Source: Burkholderia cepacia (lineage in GTDB: Bacteria; Pseudomonadota; Gammaproteobacteria; Burkholderiales; Burkholderiaceae). Taken from it: a DNA stretch of 64,000 nt. The notes beneath the pieces are model-generated. The model worked only from the letters and a program-made list of their open reading frames with translations. It had not been told where the DNA came from and did no database searches. Both the position numbers and the translations under genes were made by a program. Shown in pieces: positions 1-8,069 of the stretch. Where the stretch lies: positions 2,666,001 to 2,730,000 of the forward strand of contig NZ_CP013443.1 of NCBI RefSeq assembly GCF_001718835.1. Reading direction: 5' to 3'. Each line of letters begins with the position of its first letter. The stretch's first letter is position 1.

Positions 1-301
1 TGACGCGCACCGAGCCGCGCGGCGACGCGCGCAACTGCTGGACCGCGTTCATCGCAGCCTGCGCTTCGGCCAGCATCGCCTGGCAGTGCTGGTAGAACAG
101 CTCCCCCGCCTCGGTCAGCGCGAGCTTGCGTGTGGAGCGCTGCAGCAGGCGCACGCCGAGCGCCGCCTCGAGTTCGGTCAGGCGCCGCGACAGGCGCGAT
201 TTCGAGATGCCCAGCACGCGCTCCGCGGCCGAGAAACCGCCATGTTCGACGACCTGCGAAAAGTACATGAGGTCGTTCAGGTTGTGTGCATCGATATTCA
301 T
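1..301 (-). CDS. LysR-family transcriptional regulator, N-terminal part (cut by window edge)
   Basis: The first 100 residues of a LysR-type regulator are visible, starting MNIDAHNLNDLMYF. The winged helix-turn-helix lies at about residues 16-45 (FSAAERVLGISKSRLSRRL), followed by the typical RSTRKLALTEAGE stretch and the start of the linker helix (FYQHCQAMLAEAQAAMNAV). The effector-binding domain lies outside the window. The gene is divergent from the pirin gene, a common arrangement for a LysR regulator and its target, so it may control that gene. This is inferred from position only. The frame is clean and the start is the first ATG of the HTH frame. Confidence 0.93.
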   Translation of the reverse strand, partial: MNIDAHNLNDLMYFSQVVEHGGFSAAERVLGISKSRLSRRLTELEAALGVRLLQRSTRKLALTEAGELFYQHCQAMLAEAQAAMNAVQQLRASPRGSVRV

Positions 302-422
302 CTCATCGTTCCAATTTCAGAACAATCCATTGCGAACTGAGCTGAATTAATAGGCAAACCGGCCAATATAATAGCGCTATGTTTCAAAAATGACGCTATT
401 CCATCTTTCCGAGGCCTGCCGC
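302..422. promoter_or_regulatory. Divergent LysR/pirin promoter region
   Basis: This AT-rich gap separates the two divergent genes. A perfect TATAAT at 367-372 on the plus strand is a good -10 candidate for the pirin gene, although no convincing -35 sits 17 bp upstream. It runs into a perfect 10-bp palindrome, ATAGCGCTAT, at 371-380, a possible operator. I could not identify a clean T-N11-A LysR box by eye. Confidence 0.45.
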
Positions 423-1295
423 ATGTCGACCGATCGTTCCCTTGACCGCACGTACCCCGCACTTCGCGCGACCGAAGGCGGCGGCTTCGTGGTTCACCGC
501 CCGTTCCCGACCCGGCTGCTGATGGATTTCGATCCGTTCCTGCTGCTCGACGAAATGGGCCCCGTCGACTACGCGCCCGGCGAAGCCAAGGGCGCCCCCG
601 ACCATCCGCATCGCGGCTTCGAGACCGTGACCTACGCACTCGACGGGCGCTTCTGTCATCGCGACTCGTCCGGCCATGCCGGCACGCTCGGCCCGGGCGA
701 CGTGCAATGGATGACGGCGGGCGCCGGCGTCGTGCACAGCGAGATGCCGGATCCAGAATTCGCGCAGGCTGGCGGCCGCTCCCACGGCTTCCAGCTGTGG
801 GTCAACCTGCCGCGGCGCGACAAGCTGATCGCGCCGCGCTACCAGGAAATCCCGGCCGATCGCATCCCGAGCGCCACGTCGCCGGACGGTCTCGCGCGCG
901 TGCGCGTCATCGCCGGCGAAGCATTCGGCGTCCGGGCGGCGATCGAGACGCGCACGCCGATCCTCTACCAGCATTTCACGCTCGAACCGGGCGCGACGGT
1001 CACTCAACCGGTGCCCGCCGGCTATCGCGTATTCGCGTACCCGATAACCGGCACCGGCCTCTATGGGCCTGACCGGCAGGCAATCGACGCCCGCCACTTG
1101 GTCACCTATCGCTGCGACGGCGACGCGGTCACGTTTTCCGCCGGCACGGAGCCGCTCGACCTGCTGCTGATCGGCGGCGTACCGCTCAACGAGCCGATCG
1201 TCCGCTACGGCCCGTTCGTGATGAATACCGAGGAAGAGATCCGGCAGGCGGTCGTCGACTACCAGACGGGGCGCATGGGCCGCATTGCATCCTGA
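423..1295 (+). CDS. Pirin family protein
   Basis: A 290-residue bicupin of the pirin family. The N-terminal cupin carries the pirin metal-site signature: DHPHRGFETVTY supplies His ligands, GPGDVQWMTAGAGVVHSE supplies the later His and Glu, and FQLWVNLP follows. Family members are non-haem iron or copper proteins. Some have quercetin dioxygenase activity and others act as co-regulators, so the physiological role cannot be read from sequence. Length is normal for the family. I chose the ATG giving MSTDRSLDRTYP; an in-frame ATG 33 bp upstream lacks a ribosome binding site and would add a non-homologous leader. The LysR gene upstream is the likely regulator. Confidence 0.9.
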   Translation: MSTDRSLDRTYPALRATEGGGFVVHRPFPTRLLMDFDPFLLLDEMGPVDYAPGEAKGAPDHPHRGFETVTYALDGRFCHRDSSGHAGTLGPGDVQWMTAGAGVVHSEMPDPEFAQAGGRSHGFQLWVNLPRRDKLIAPRYQEIPADRIPSATSPDGLARVRVIAGEAFGVRAAIETRTPILYQHFTLEPGATVTQPVPAGYRVFAYPITGTGLYGPDRQAIDARHLVTYRCDGDAVTFSAGTEPLDLLLIGGVPLNEPIVRYGPFVMNTEEEIRQAVVDYQTGRMGRIAS

Positions 1296-1397
1296 ACCGT
1301 GTCGATTCGGGGACGCAGGTGCCGCGATCGCGCGGAATTTGCGTCACAATAACTTCTTGATCCATGTGGCGCCCGCCACCAGAAGGAACCCGTCCCC

Positions 1398-1880
1398 TTG
1401 AACTTCGAACACCTGATCCAGATCAACTCCGACGATCCGGCCGTGCCCACCCTCACCCGCGACCAGCTCTGGGAAGGTCTCGTGCTGCGCGCCGAACAGC
1501 CGCAACTGTTCGTGCTCGGTCTCGACAGCTGCGTCGTCCACGAACGGACGGAGACGACGCTCGAACGTGAACTGCACTACGGTCACGCGACCGTGCGCGA
1601 CCACGTCACGTTCACGCCGAATCAACAGGTCCGCTACGACATCCGCGCCGCCGACGGCGAGATCGGCGGCTCGCTGACGATGACGATCGAGGAACGCGAC
1701 GACCACGAGCTGTTCCTGCGTTTCGAGTACCGCACGACGCTGGTCGTCACTGACGACAGCGAAGACGCGCGCCAGACGCACGGGATCGTCAAGGAGGCGT
1801 ACCGCACGTCGGATATCGACACGGTCCGCCTGATCCGCGAGTATGCGCAAGGCCGCAAGGATCCCGATCCCTTGCACTGA
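1398..1880 (+). CDS. DUF1857 (SRPBCC-fold) family protein
   Basis: A 160-residue soluble protein. It begins MNFEHLIQINSDDPAVPTLTRDQLWEGLVLRAE, which matches my memory of the DUF1857/AtaL-like branch of the START/SRPBCC superfamily. The acidic, beta-rich middle (VTFTPNQQVRYDIRAADGEI, LTMTIEERDDHELFLRFEYR) fits that ligand-binding fold. No catalytic residues are assigned in the family and the function is unknown. A purine-rich AGAAGGA stands upstream of the ATG. It stands alone between the pirin gene and the hemP regulatory region. Confidence 0.8.
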   Translation: MNFEHLIQINSDDPAVPTLTRDQLWEGLVLRAEQPQLFVLGLDSCVVHERTETTLERELHYGHATVRDHVTFTPNQQVRYDIRAADGEIGGSLTMTIEERDDHELFLRFEYRTTLVVTDDSEDARQTHGIVKEAYRTSDIDTVRLIREYAQGRKDPDPLH

Positions 1881-1962
1881 TGCGACGGCGGCCGCCGCAT
1901 GCGGCCGCCTCTTTGATTCGTCCTATCAGATTCAAGGTTTCGATCGATAAAGAGTTTTTGTA

Positions 1963-1981
1963 AATGGGAATAGTTATCATT
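1963..1981. promoter_or_regulatory. Fur box upstream of hemP
   Basis: The minus-strand reading AATGATAACTATTCCCATT closely resembles the 19-bp Fur consensus GATAATGATAATCATTATC, with the left half nearly perfect. It lies about 40 bp before the hemP start in an AT-rich stretch, as expected for an iron-repressed promoter. The assignment rests on consensus resemblance. Confidence 0.75.
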
Positions 1982-2022
1982 TAGAATTCATTCCATCGTA
2001 TCGACAGTCACCGATCAACCGA

Positions 2023-2268
2023 ATGACCGACACCATGCGCCCGACCACGCTGACCTTGCGCCGCCCGATCGGCACCGCAGGCAGCAGCCGCCAGAAGACG
2101 GCAGCGGTCACCACGCCGGCGAAGCCCGCCGGCAACCGCGATGCAGGCACGCGGGTCGTCAGCAGCGATGCGCTGCTGCAAGGCCAAAGCCACGTCAGCA
2201 TCGCGCATAACGGAGAGACCTATCAGTTGCGCGCCACGCGGCTCGGCAAACTGATCCTGACGAAGTAA
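2023..2268 (+). CDS. hemP: Hemin uptake protein HemP
   Basis: An 81-residue protein whose C-terminus carries the HemP signature: LLQGQSHVSIAHNGETYQLR followed by ATRLGKLILTK. The variable N-terminal 40 residues are basic and look unstructured. HemP/HmuP proteins act in haem acquisition; in Burkholderia a HemP homologue has been described as an activator of haem-uptake genes. Usually hemP stands next to haem receptor genes, but here it is alone, with a probable sRNA downstream and the ftr operon beyond. An alternative start four codons in (MRPTTLTL) is possible. The Fur box upstream implies induction under iron limitation. Confidence 0.92.
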   Translation: MTDTMRPTTLTLRRPIGTAGSSRQKTAAVTTPAKPAGNRDAGTRVVSSDALLQGQSHVSIAHNGETYQLRATRLGKLILTK

Positions 2269-2275
2269 CGACCGA

Positions 2276-2453
2276 GTATTGTGGGGACCACCTCCCTGAG
2301 AGGTGTTGGGCATTAGCCAGCGTAACGGCTTGCACGCGAGATCTAGACCCCTTCGTGCAAACACACTCAAGCAGCCGTTGCAGCAAGCCAAGCCACTTTT
2401 TTGGTTCTCGCAGCAAAGACAAAAGCGACACGTCGAAGGACGTGTCGCTTTTT
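2276..2453 (+). ncRNA. Probable iron-responsive small RNA downstream of hemP
   Basis: The 3' region of hemP contains no ORF but is rich in structure. A hairpin with a 6-bp stem (CACCTC/GAGGTG, 2289-2305) has a C-rich loop. A second hairpin (TTGCACG/CGTGCAA, 2330-2360) has a loop containing GACCCC. A 14-bp intrinsic terminator with a U-tract closes the unit. C-rich loops suit pairing with Shine-Dalgarno regions. Transcription could come from the Fur-controlled hemP promoter with processing, or from an internal promoter. I recall a low-iron-induced sRNA named BrrF described downstream of hemP in B. cenocepacia. This is likely the same locus, but I cannot verify it here. The 5' end is approximate. 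Confidence 0.62.
2421..2453 (+). terminator. Intrinsic terminator of the hemP/sRNA unit
   Basis: A perfect stem AAAAGCGACACGTC / GACGTGTCGCTTTTT with a GAAG tetraloop, ending in a T-run on the plus strand. It separates the hemP transcript from the convergent end of ftrD. Confidence 0.9.
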
Positions 2454-2514
2454 CATTTCATGCACGGCATGCGGCGCGGCGGTCTGCGCACAGGCCTGAT
2501 TCGGTCATCTTTGG

Positions 2515-3921
2515 TCAGAAACGCGCGAAGCCCCAGAACATCAGCCACCATGCGCTGTCGATGACCGCAAGCGCAACGGCAAACCATGCGAACGCGGCCG
2601 CGCGGCGCGGCAAGGCCGCATAGCGCCCCGTCACTTTCCACGCGAGCCATGCACTCCATGCGTTGGCGCCGACCAGGATCGCGATGCGTACATCGGTTGC
2701 CCAACCGAGCGGCACGTGCTCGGCACGCAGCAGCGACAGCGTCGTGGCCGACAGGCCAAGAAACACGCCCGCCCCCGCGATCGGGATCAACGCCTGCGCG
2801 AGATGATGCAGCCGCACGCGCTCGAAGCGCCCGAGCATCAGCGTGGCGCCGGCCAGCAGCACCAGCAGCGCCGTGCCGTACACGAGCCCCGTGCCGACGA
2901 TGTAGCTGACGACCAGCCCGCCGTCGAGCCAGGAGAAGACGTCGTTGCGATCCGGATAATGCGTGAGCAGGAACCACGGTGCATTGGTTTCGAGCGGCCA
3001 CGTGATGTCATGGTCGATCAGCCAGCCCGCGAGCCATTGCTTGATCTGCACGAACCACGGGCTGACGGTCCAGTGGAACGCACCGATCGCCACGCCGAGC
3101 AGGCCGTACAGGATCAGCGCGGTGTCCCACGGGTTCGCCTTTTGCGCGCCGAGATTCACGATTTCGTCGGACGGCGAGCGCGCCGACAACGAGATTGCAT
3201 CCCGGTGCCCGCTGCAGCGGCCGCACATATGGCAGTCCGCCGCGCCCTGCATGTTGCGCAACGGCACGAGCGGCGCGCAGTTGATCGGAATCACACGATG
3301 GCCGTGCTCGCCGTTCTTGTACGAACGGCGCCATGCATCCTCGTCGACCTTGTAGCGCATCGGCGCGAGCCGCGCGAGCAGCCCGAACACGCCGTTGACC
3401 GGGCACAGGTACTTGCACCACACGCGCTTCTCGCGGCCGTACAGTACGCCGATCACGATCGCGCCGACGGTCGAGCCGCCGAGCACGAACAGCACCGCGA
3501 GCGGGTACTGGTACACGCTCACCATCTGCCCGTAGATCGTCGTGAGCCCGAACGCGACGAACGGCCAGCCACCCCACCGTATCCAGCGCGGAATCGGGCC
3601 GCCCCGGCCGAACCTGCTCGCGAATTCGGTGAGCGCGCCCTCCGGACACAGCACGCCGCACCAGACACGGCCGAGCATCACCATCGACAGCAGCACGAAC
3701 GGCCACCAGATGCCCCAGAACGTGAATTGCGCGATCAGCGTGAGGTTGCTCCACAGGTGCGCGGAGTCGTCCGGCAGAGGCAACACCGCCGGCACGATGA
3801 TCAGGAACGCATAGACGGCGACGACGGCCCACTGGATGCCGCGGATCAGCGCGCCGTGGCGCTGCATCCACTGGCCCGCCTGCGCGAGCCAGCCTGGTCT
3901 TGCGCCGGCGACGGTACTCAT
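2515..3921 (-). CDS. ftrD: FtrD, membrane polyferredoxin of the ferrous iron transporter
   Basis: A 468-residue integral membrane protein of the NosR/NapH-like 4Fe-4S family. Cysteine motifs are visible at C88/C92 (CGVLCPEG), C169/C173 (CKYLCP), C215, and a CxxCxxC at C230-C233-C236 (CHMCGRC). Several hydrophobic segments flank them. In the FtrABCD systems of Bordetella and Burkholderia this subunit is thought to accept or dispose of electrons released when the cupredoxin and P19 partners oxidise Fe2+ for the permease. Its ATG overlaps the ftrC stop by 4 bp, implying translational coupling. It is the last gene of the operon. Confidence 0.9.
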   Translation of the reverse strand: MSTVAGARPGWLAQAGQWMQRHGALIRGIQWAVVAVYAFLIIVPAVLPLPDDSAHLWSNLTLIAQFTFWGIWWPFVLLSMVMLGRVWCGVLCPEGALTEFASRFGRGGPIPRWIRWGGWPFVAFGLTTIYGQMVSVYQYPLAVLFVLGGSTVGAIVIGVLYGREKRVWCKYLCPVNGVFGLLARLAPMRYKVDEDAWRRSYKNGEHGHRVIPINCAPLVPLRNMQGAADCHMCGRCSGHRDAISLSARSPSDEIVNLGAQKANPWDTALILYGLLGVAIGAFHWTVSPWFVQIKQWLAGWLIDHDITWPLETNAPWFLLTHYPDRNDVFSWLDGGLVVSYIVGTGLVYGTALLVLLAGATLMLGRFERVRLHHLAQALIPIAGAGVFLGLSATTLSLLRAEHVPLGWATDVRIAILVGANAWSAWLAWKVTGRYAALPRRAAAFAWFAVALAVIDSAWWLMFWGFARF

Positions 3922-4760
3922 GCGGCGCGCCCCGCGGCTGCGGCCGGGCGGCGGCTCGCACGCTTCATCAACAGCCAGACCACCGCCCAGTACACCGCGT
4001 ACGCAACCAGGTTGGTCAGTGCCGGGTGCGCGCGATAACCGGTCAGCGTCGCGACGAGCGAGCCGAACGTGCCCGAATCATCGAGGATCGCGGACGTGTC
4101 CCACACCTGCGAAATGCCGAGCGGCAGGATTTCCTTGTCGATCAGCTTGTCGACGCCGGTCTGGAACAGGCCTGCGCCGAGGAACAGCAGCATCACTTCG
4201 GTGACGCGGAAGAAGTGCCGCCACGAGAAGTACTTGCCGCCGAGCTGCAGCAGATAGAACGTGAAAAATGCAAGGCCGAGGCCGATCACGACCGCGAGCA
4301 TCTGGCTGCCGTCGACGTGGCCCGACTGGCCGAAACCGAGACCGTACAGGAAGATCACCGTCTCGCTGCCCTCGCGCGCGATCGCAAGCGCGACCAGCAC
4401 CGCGACGCCCCACCAGTTCGAATCGCGCGTGCTCTGCTGAAGCGATTGCTCCATGTCGCGCTTCAGCGTGCGGCCGTGCCGGCGCATCCACAGCACCATC
4501 TGCACGATCAGCACGCATGCGATCAGCACCATCGCAGTCTGGAAGTAGTCCTGCGCGTCACCGGACAGCACTTCGGTGAAACCGACCAGCGCGGCGCCGA
4601 GGCCCACGGCCATCAGCAAGCCGACACCGACGCCGGCCCACAGGAAAGGCAGGCCGCGGCGTGCGTCGTCGTCGCCGTTTTTCAGCCATGCATAGAGAAT
4701 GCCGACGACGAGCAGCGCTTCGACGCTCTCCCGCCAGACGATGAACAAGATCTGACCCAT
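3918..4760 (-). CDS. ftrC: FtrC, Ftr1-type iron permease
   Basis: A 280-residue polytopic membrane protein of the iron/lead (FTR1/EfeU) permease family. Both diagnostic REXXE iron-binding motifs are intact: RESVE at residues 10-14 and REGSE at 129-133. About seven transmembrane segments are evident. It moves iron across the inner membrane after oxidation by its periplasmic partners. The C-terminus ends in an Arg/Ala-rich tail. It lies between ftrB and ftrD and overlaps ftrD by 4 bp. Confidence 0.93.
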   Translation of the reverse strand: MGQILFIVWRESVEALLVVGILYAWLKNGDDDARRGLPFLWAGVGVGLLMAVGLGAALVGFTEVLSGDAQDYFQTAMVLIACVLIVQMVLWMRRHGRTLKRDMEQSLQQSTRDSNWWGVAVLVALAIAREGSETVIFLYGLGFGQSGHVDGSQMLAVVIGLGLAFFTFYLLQLGGKYFSWRHFFRVTEVMLLFLGAGLFQTGVDKLIDKEILPLGISQVWDTSAILDDSGTFGSLVATLTGYRAHPALTNLVAYAVYWAVVWLLMKRASRRPAAAAGRAA

Positions 4761-4818
4761 CGATACCTCCTGACGCGCAGAACACCGGGCAGGTGAGCCT
4801 GCGCGCAGATAAAACGTG

Positions 4819-5151
4819 TTACTTCGCGACGATCACGCCCTGCGCCTGCTGGTGGAAATCGTCGAAAAACTTGTATTCGCCCGGCGACAGCGGCGCGACG
4901 ACCACGAACGAATCGGCACCCGGGGCGAGCACCTTCTCCTTGCGCAGCTGGACGCTCTCGAATTCGGCTGCGCCCTTGCCGGTGTTCCTGATCTCGATCT
5001 TGAAGCGCTGGCCGGCCGGCACTTCGATGCGGGCGGGATTGAGCTTGCCGTCCGTCATTTCGAGCTTGAACGTCGGCAGATCGGCAGCGTATGCTGCGCC
5101 GGCAAGCCACAACGCAGCGGCTGCGGCAACGATTTTCTGGGGAATTTTCAT
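4819..5151 (-). CDS. ftrB: FtrB, periplasmic cupredoxin-like protein
   Basis: A 110-residue protein with a Sec signal peptide cleaved near AYA-ADLPTFKL. The mature part is a cupredoxin-like beta sandwich of the EfeO N-domain type (EVPAGQRFKIEIRNTGKGAAEF, FDDFHQQAQGVIVAK). In FtrABCD systems this protein is proposed to oxidise Fe2+ or pass electrons onward during ferrous iron uptake. Candidate metal ligands are the acidic residues and the FHQQ histidine. It sits between ftrA and ftrC with short gaps. Confidence 0.9.
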   Translation of the reverse strand: MKIPQKIVAAAAALWLAGAAYAADLPTFKLEMTDGKLNPARIEVPAGQRFKIEIRNTGKGAAEFESVQLRKEKVLAPGADSFVVVAPLSPGEYKFFDDFHQQAQGVIVAK

Positions 5152-5206
5152 TCTGGTTTCTCTACGCCGACGGCGCGCCGAAGCACGCCGTCCGTGATGC
5201 CGCCGA

Positions 5207-5764
5207 TCAGTAACCGCCCTTCTTGCCGATACCGGCGAACGGGAAGTCGTACTCGAGGGTAATGGGCTTGAACCATGCGCCCACGCCCGTTTCCTTGTCG
5301 ATGTGACGACCGAACGCCATGTGGCCCGTCTGCATCGGCGGCTTGACGACCATCGTCAGGTGATACTTGCCCGGGCCGTTCAGCTTCACGTTGTCGCCGT
5401 AATGCGGGCCGTCGCTCGCGACCATGCCCATCAGGTCGCCTTCAGCCTTCCACTTCGTGTCGCCCTGCTTCGTCAGCTTGTACGTGACCTGCAGGTACGG
5501 CATCCAGTCTCCTTCCGCGAAACCCGTCGGGTTGTTCTTGACCGCGTGGATGTCGGCCTCGAGGTGGATGTCGGAATCCGACGCCTTGCGCATCATTCCT
5601 TCCGGGTCCATCGTGATCGGCTGCAGGTACACCGCGCCGATTTCCATGCCGCCCTGGATCTGCTGCTTGCCGATCGGATATTCGGCCGCCGAGGCCGACA
5701 TCGCGGCAAGCGCCGCCGCTACCGCAACCGTCGTGCGGATGAACGAAGAACCCAACATGGACAC
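5207..5764 (-). CDS. ftrA: FtrA, P19-type periplasmic iron-binding protein
   Basis: A 185-residue protein with a signal peptide (cleavage near SASA-AEYPIGKQ) followed by a P19/Tp34 iron-uptake domain. Family hallmarks are visible: GMEIGAVYLQPITMDPEGMM, SDIHLEADIHA, and a conserved Met/His cluster MQTGHMAFGRHIDKETG. P19 proteins bind Cu and Fe and deliver iron to the Ftr1-type permease. It is the first gene of ftrABCD and has a strong AAGGAG ribosome binding site. A Fur box about 80 bp upstream indicates iron-repressed expression. Confidence 0.93.
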   Translation of the reverse strand: MSMLGSSFIRTTVAVAAALAAMSASAAEYPIGKQQIQGGMEIGAVYLQPITMDPEGMMRKASDSDIHLEADIHAVKNNPTGFAEGDWMPYLQVTYKLTKQGDTKWKAEGDLMGMVASDGPHYGDNVKLNGPGKYHLTMVVKPPMQTGHMAFGRHIDKETGVGAWFKPITLEYDFPFAGIGKKGGY

Positions 5765-5843
5765 TCCTTGTTATTTGATCTGGAACCATGCGGACCGACC
5801 GCCAGGCCCGCCCGCCGAAAACACTAACGCGACGAATAACGTT

Positions 5844-5862
5844 AATGCGAACAATTCTCAAT
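5844..5862. promoter_or_regulatory. Putative Fur box upstream of ftrA
   Basis: On the minus strand the site reads ATTGAGAATTGTTCGCATT. It keeps the TGAGAAT core and the CATT end typical of Fur boxes in beta- and gammaproteobacteria. It lies in a locally AT-rich stretch where the ftrA promoter is expected. Confidence 0.65.
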
Positions 5863-5978
5863 AATTGCGAAGTTTAGCACCGAACCTGTTCCGGAACAAA
5901 CGACGAGCCATGTAAACCCCTGATCCGACAAGGCTTACAGGCTCGTTACCGCAAGGTTTCTGTGACGTATGGAAAGAT

Positions 5979-8069
5979 TTACCGGCCGCCGTTGACGTGA
6001 TCGCCGACGTTCGCGCCGAACACACGCTCACGCAGCAGCGCAAGCTGGTCGCGGGTCGCGGCAGCCTTCTCGAACTCGAGGTTCTTCGCGTAGTCGGCCA
6101 TCTGCTTCTCGAGGCGCTTGATTTCCTTGGCGAGCTGCTTTTCCGACATGTCCTCGAACTTCGCACGCTGCTGGGCTTCCTTTAGCTCGGCGCGTGCCTC
6201 GTCCGCGTTGTAGACGCCGTCGATGATGTCCTTGATGCGCTTCACGACACCGCGCGGCGTGATGCCCATCTGCTCGTTGTAGGCAATCTGCTTCGCGCGG
6301 CGCCGCTCGGTCTCGCCGATCGCGCGCTTCATCGACTCGGTCATGTTGTCCGCGTAGAGGATCGCCTTGCCGTTCACGTTCCGTGCGGCCCGGCCGATCG
6401 TCTGGATCAGCGAGCGCTCCGCGCGCAGGAAACCTTCCTTGTCCGCGTCGAGGATCGCGACCAGCGACACCTCGGGAATGTCGAGCCCTTCGCGCAGCAG
6501 GTTGATCCCGACCAGCACGTCGAACGTGCCGAGCCGCAGGTCGCGGATGATTTCGACGCGCTCGACCGTGTCGATGTCGCTGTGCAGGTAACGCACCTTG
6601 ACCCCATGGTCGGCCAGGAACTCGGTGAGCTGTTCGGCCATGCGCTTCGTCAGCACGGTGATCAGCACGCGCTCCTCGGCCTTCACGCGCGCGTTGATCT
6701 CGGCGAGCACGTCGTCGACCTGCGAGCTCGCCGGCCGCACTTCGATTTCCGGATCGACGAGCCCCGTCGGCCGCACGACCTGTTCCGCGATCTGCCCGGT
6801 CACGCGCTTCTCGTAGTCGGCGGGCGTGGCCGACACGAACACGACCTGGCGCATCTTGCGCTCGAACTCGGGGAACTTGAGCGGCCGGTTGTCCAGCGCC
6901 GACGGCAGCCGGAACCCGTAGTTGACGAGGTTTTCCTTGCGTGCGCGGTCGCCGTTGTACATGCCGTTCAACTGGCCGATCAGCACGTGCGATTCGTCGA
7001 GCAGCATCAGCGCGTCGGGCGGCAGGTAGTCGACGAGCGTCGGCGGCGGATCGCCGGGCGCCGCCCCCGAGAAATGCCGCGAGTAGTTCTCGATGCCCTT
7101 GCAGAAGCCGAGCTCCTGCAGCATCTCGAGATCGAAACGCGTACGCTGTTCGAGGCGCTGCGCCTCGACGAGCTTGCCGTCGCGGTGAAAGAACTCGAGC
7201 CGCTCGCGCAGTTCGTCCTTGATCGTCTCGACCGCGCGCATCACGGTATCGCGCGGCGTCACGTAGTGCGACGACGGATACACGGTGAAGCGCGGAATCT
7301 TCTGCCGCACGCGGCCGGTCAGCGGGTCGAACAGCTGCAGCGTCTCGACCTCGTCGTCGAACAGCTCGACGCGCACGGCCAGTTCGGCGTGCTCGGCCGG
7401 GAAGATGTCGATCGTGTCGCCGCGCACGCGGAACGTGCCGCGCTGGAAATCCTGCTCGTTGCGCGTGTACTGCATCGCGATCAGCCGCGCGATCACGTCG
7501 CGCTGGCCGAGCTTGTCGCCGGCGCGCAGCGTCAGGATCATCTGGTGGTATTCGGACGGATTGCCGATACCGTAGATCGCCGACACCGTCGCGACGATCA
7601 CGACGTCGCGGCGCTCCATCAGGCTCTTCGTCGCCGACAGCCGCATCTGCTCGATGTGCTCGTTGATCGACGAGTCCTTCTCGATGAACAGGTCGCGCTG
7701 CGGCACGTAGGCCTCAGGCTGGTAATAGTCGTAGTAAGAGACGAAATACTCGACCGCGTTGCGCGGGAAGAACTCCCGGAATTCCGAGTAGAGTTGCGCG
7801 GCAAGCGTCTTGTTCGGCGCGAACACGATCGCCGGGCGGCCGAGCCGCGCGATCGTGTTCGCCATCGTGAAGGTCTTGCCCGAGCCCGTCACGCCGAGCA
7901 GCGTCTGGAACGACAGGCCGTCCTCGACCCCTTCGACGAGCGTGTCGATCGCGGTCGGCTGGTCGCCTGCGGGCGGATACGGTTGGTACAGCTGGAACGG
8001 CGACCCTTCGAAGGTCACGAATTTCGATTCGTCGAGCGCGTCGCCGGTTTCGGCATGATGTTCGGACAT
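5979..8069 (-). CDS. uvrB: UvrABC system protein B
   Basis: A 696-residue excision-repair helicase subunit with the full UvrB architecture. It has a Walker A motif (GVTGSGKT), the beta-hairpin region (YYDYYQPEAYVP) that verifies DNA damage, helicase motifs (LLDESH, VSATP, QTIGRAARN), and a C-terminal UVR domain for UvrC contact (LEKQMADYAKNLEFEKAA). It loads at lesions with UvrA and recruits UvrC. I chose MSEHHAETG as the start; an in-frame ATG 33 bp upstream gives only a non-conserved leader. No clear LexA box is seen in the upstream gap, so SOS control is not shown. Confidence 0.97.
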   Translation of the reverse strand: MSEHHAETGDALDESKFVTFEGSPFQLYQPYPPAGDQPTAIDTLVEGVEDGLSFQTLLGVTGSGKTFTMANTIARLGRPAIVFAPNKTLAAQLYSEFREFFPRNAVEYFVSYYDYYQPEAYVPQRDLFIEKDSSINEHIEQMRLSATKSLMERRDVVIVATVSAIYGIGNPSEYHQMILTLRAGDKLGQRDVIARLIAMQYTRNEQDFQRGTFRVRGDTIDIFPAEHAELAVRVELFDDEVETLQLFDPLTGRVRQKIPRFTVYPSSHYVTPRDTVMRAVETIKDELRERLEFFHRDGKLVEAQRLEQRTRFDLEMLQELGFCKGIENYSRHFSGAAPGDPPPTLVDYLPPDALMLLDESHVLIGQLNGMYNGDRARKENLVNYGFRLPSALDNRPLKFPEFERKMRQVVFVSATPADYEKRVTGQIAEQVVRPTGLVDPEIEVRPASSQVDDVLAEINARVKAEERVLITVLTKRMAEQLTEFLADHGVKVRYLHSDIDTVERVEIIRDLRLGTFDVLVGINLLREGLDIPEVSLVAILDADKEGFLRAERSLIQTIGRAARNVNGKAILYADNMTESMKRAIGETERRRAKQIAYNEQMGITPRGVVKRIKDIIDGVYNADEARAELKEAQQRAKFEDMSEKQLAKEIKRLEKQMADYAKNLEFEKAAATRDQLALLRERVFGANVGDHVNGGR

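Noticed and set aside
2276..2453. 6S RNA at the hemP downstream region
   Set aside because: The start resembles the CTGAG..GTGTT of 6S, but there is no closing long stem; the 3' end is an independent terminator hairpin.
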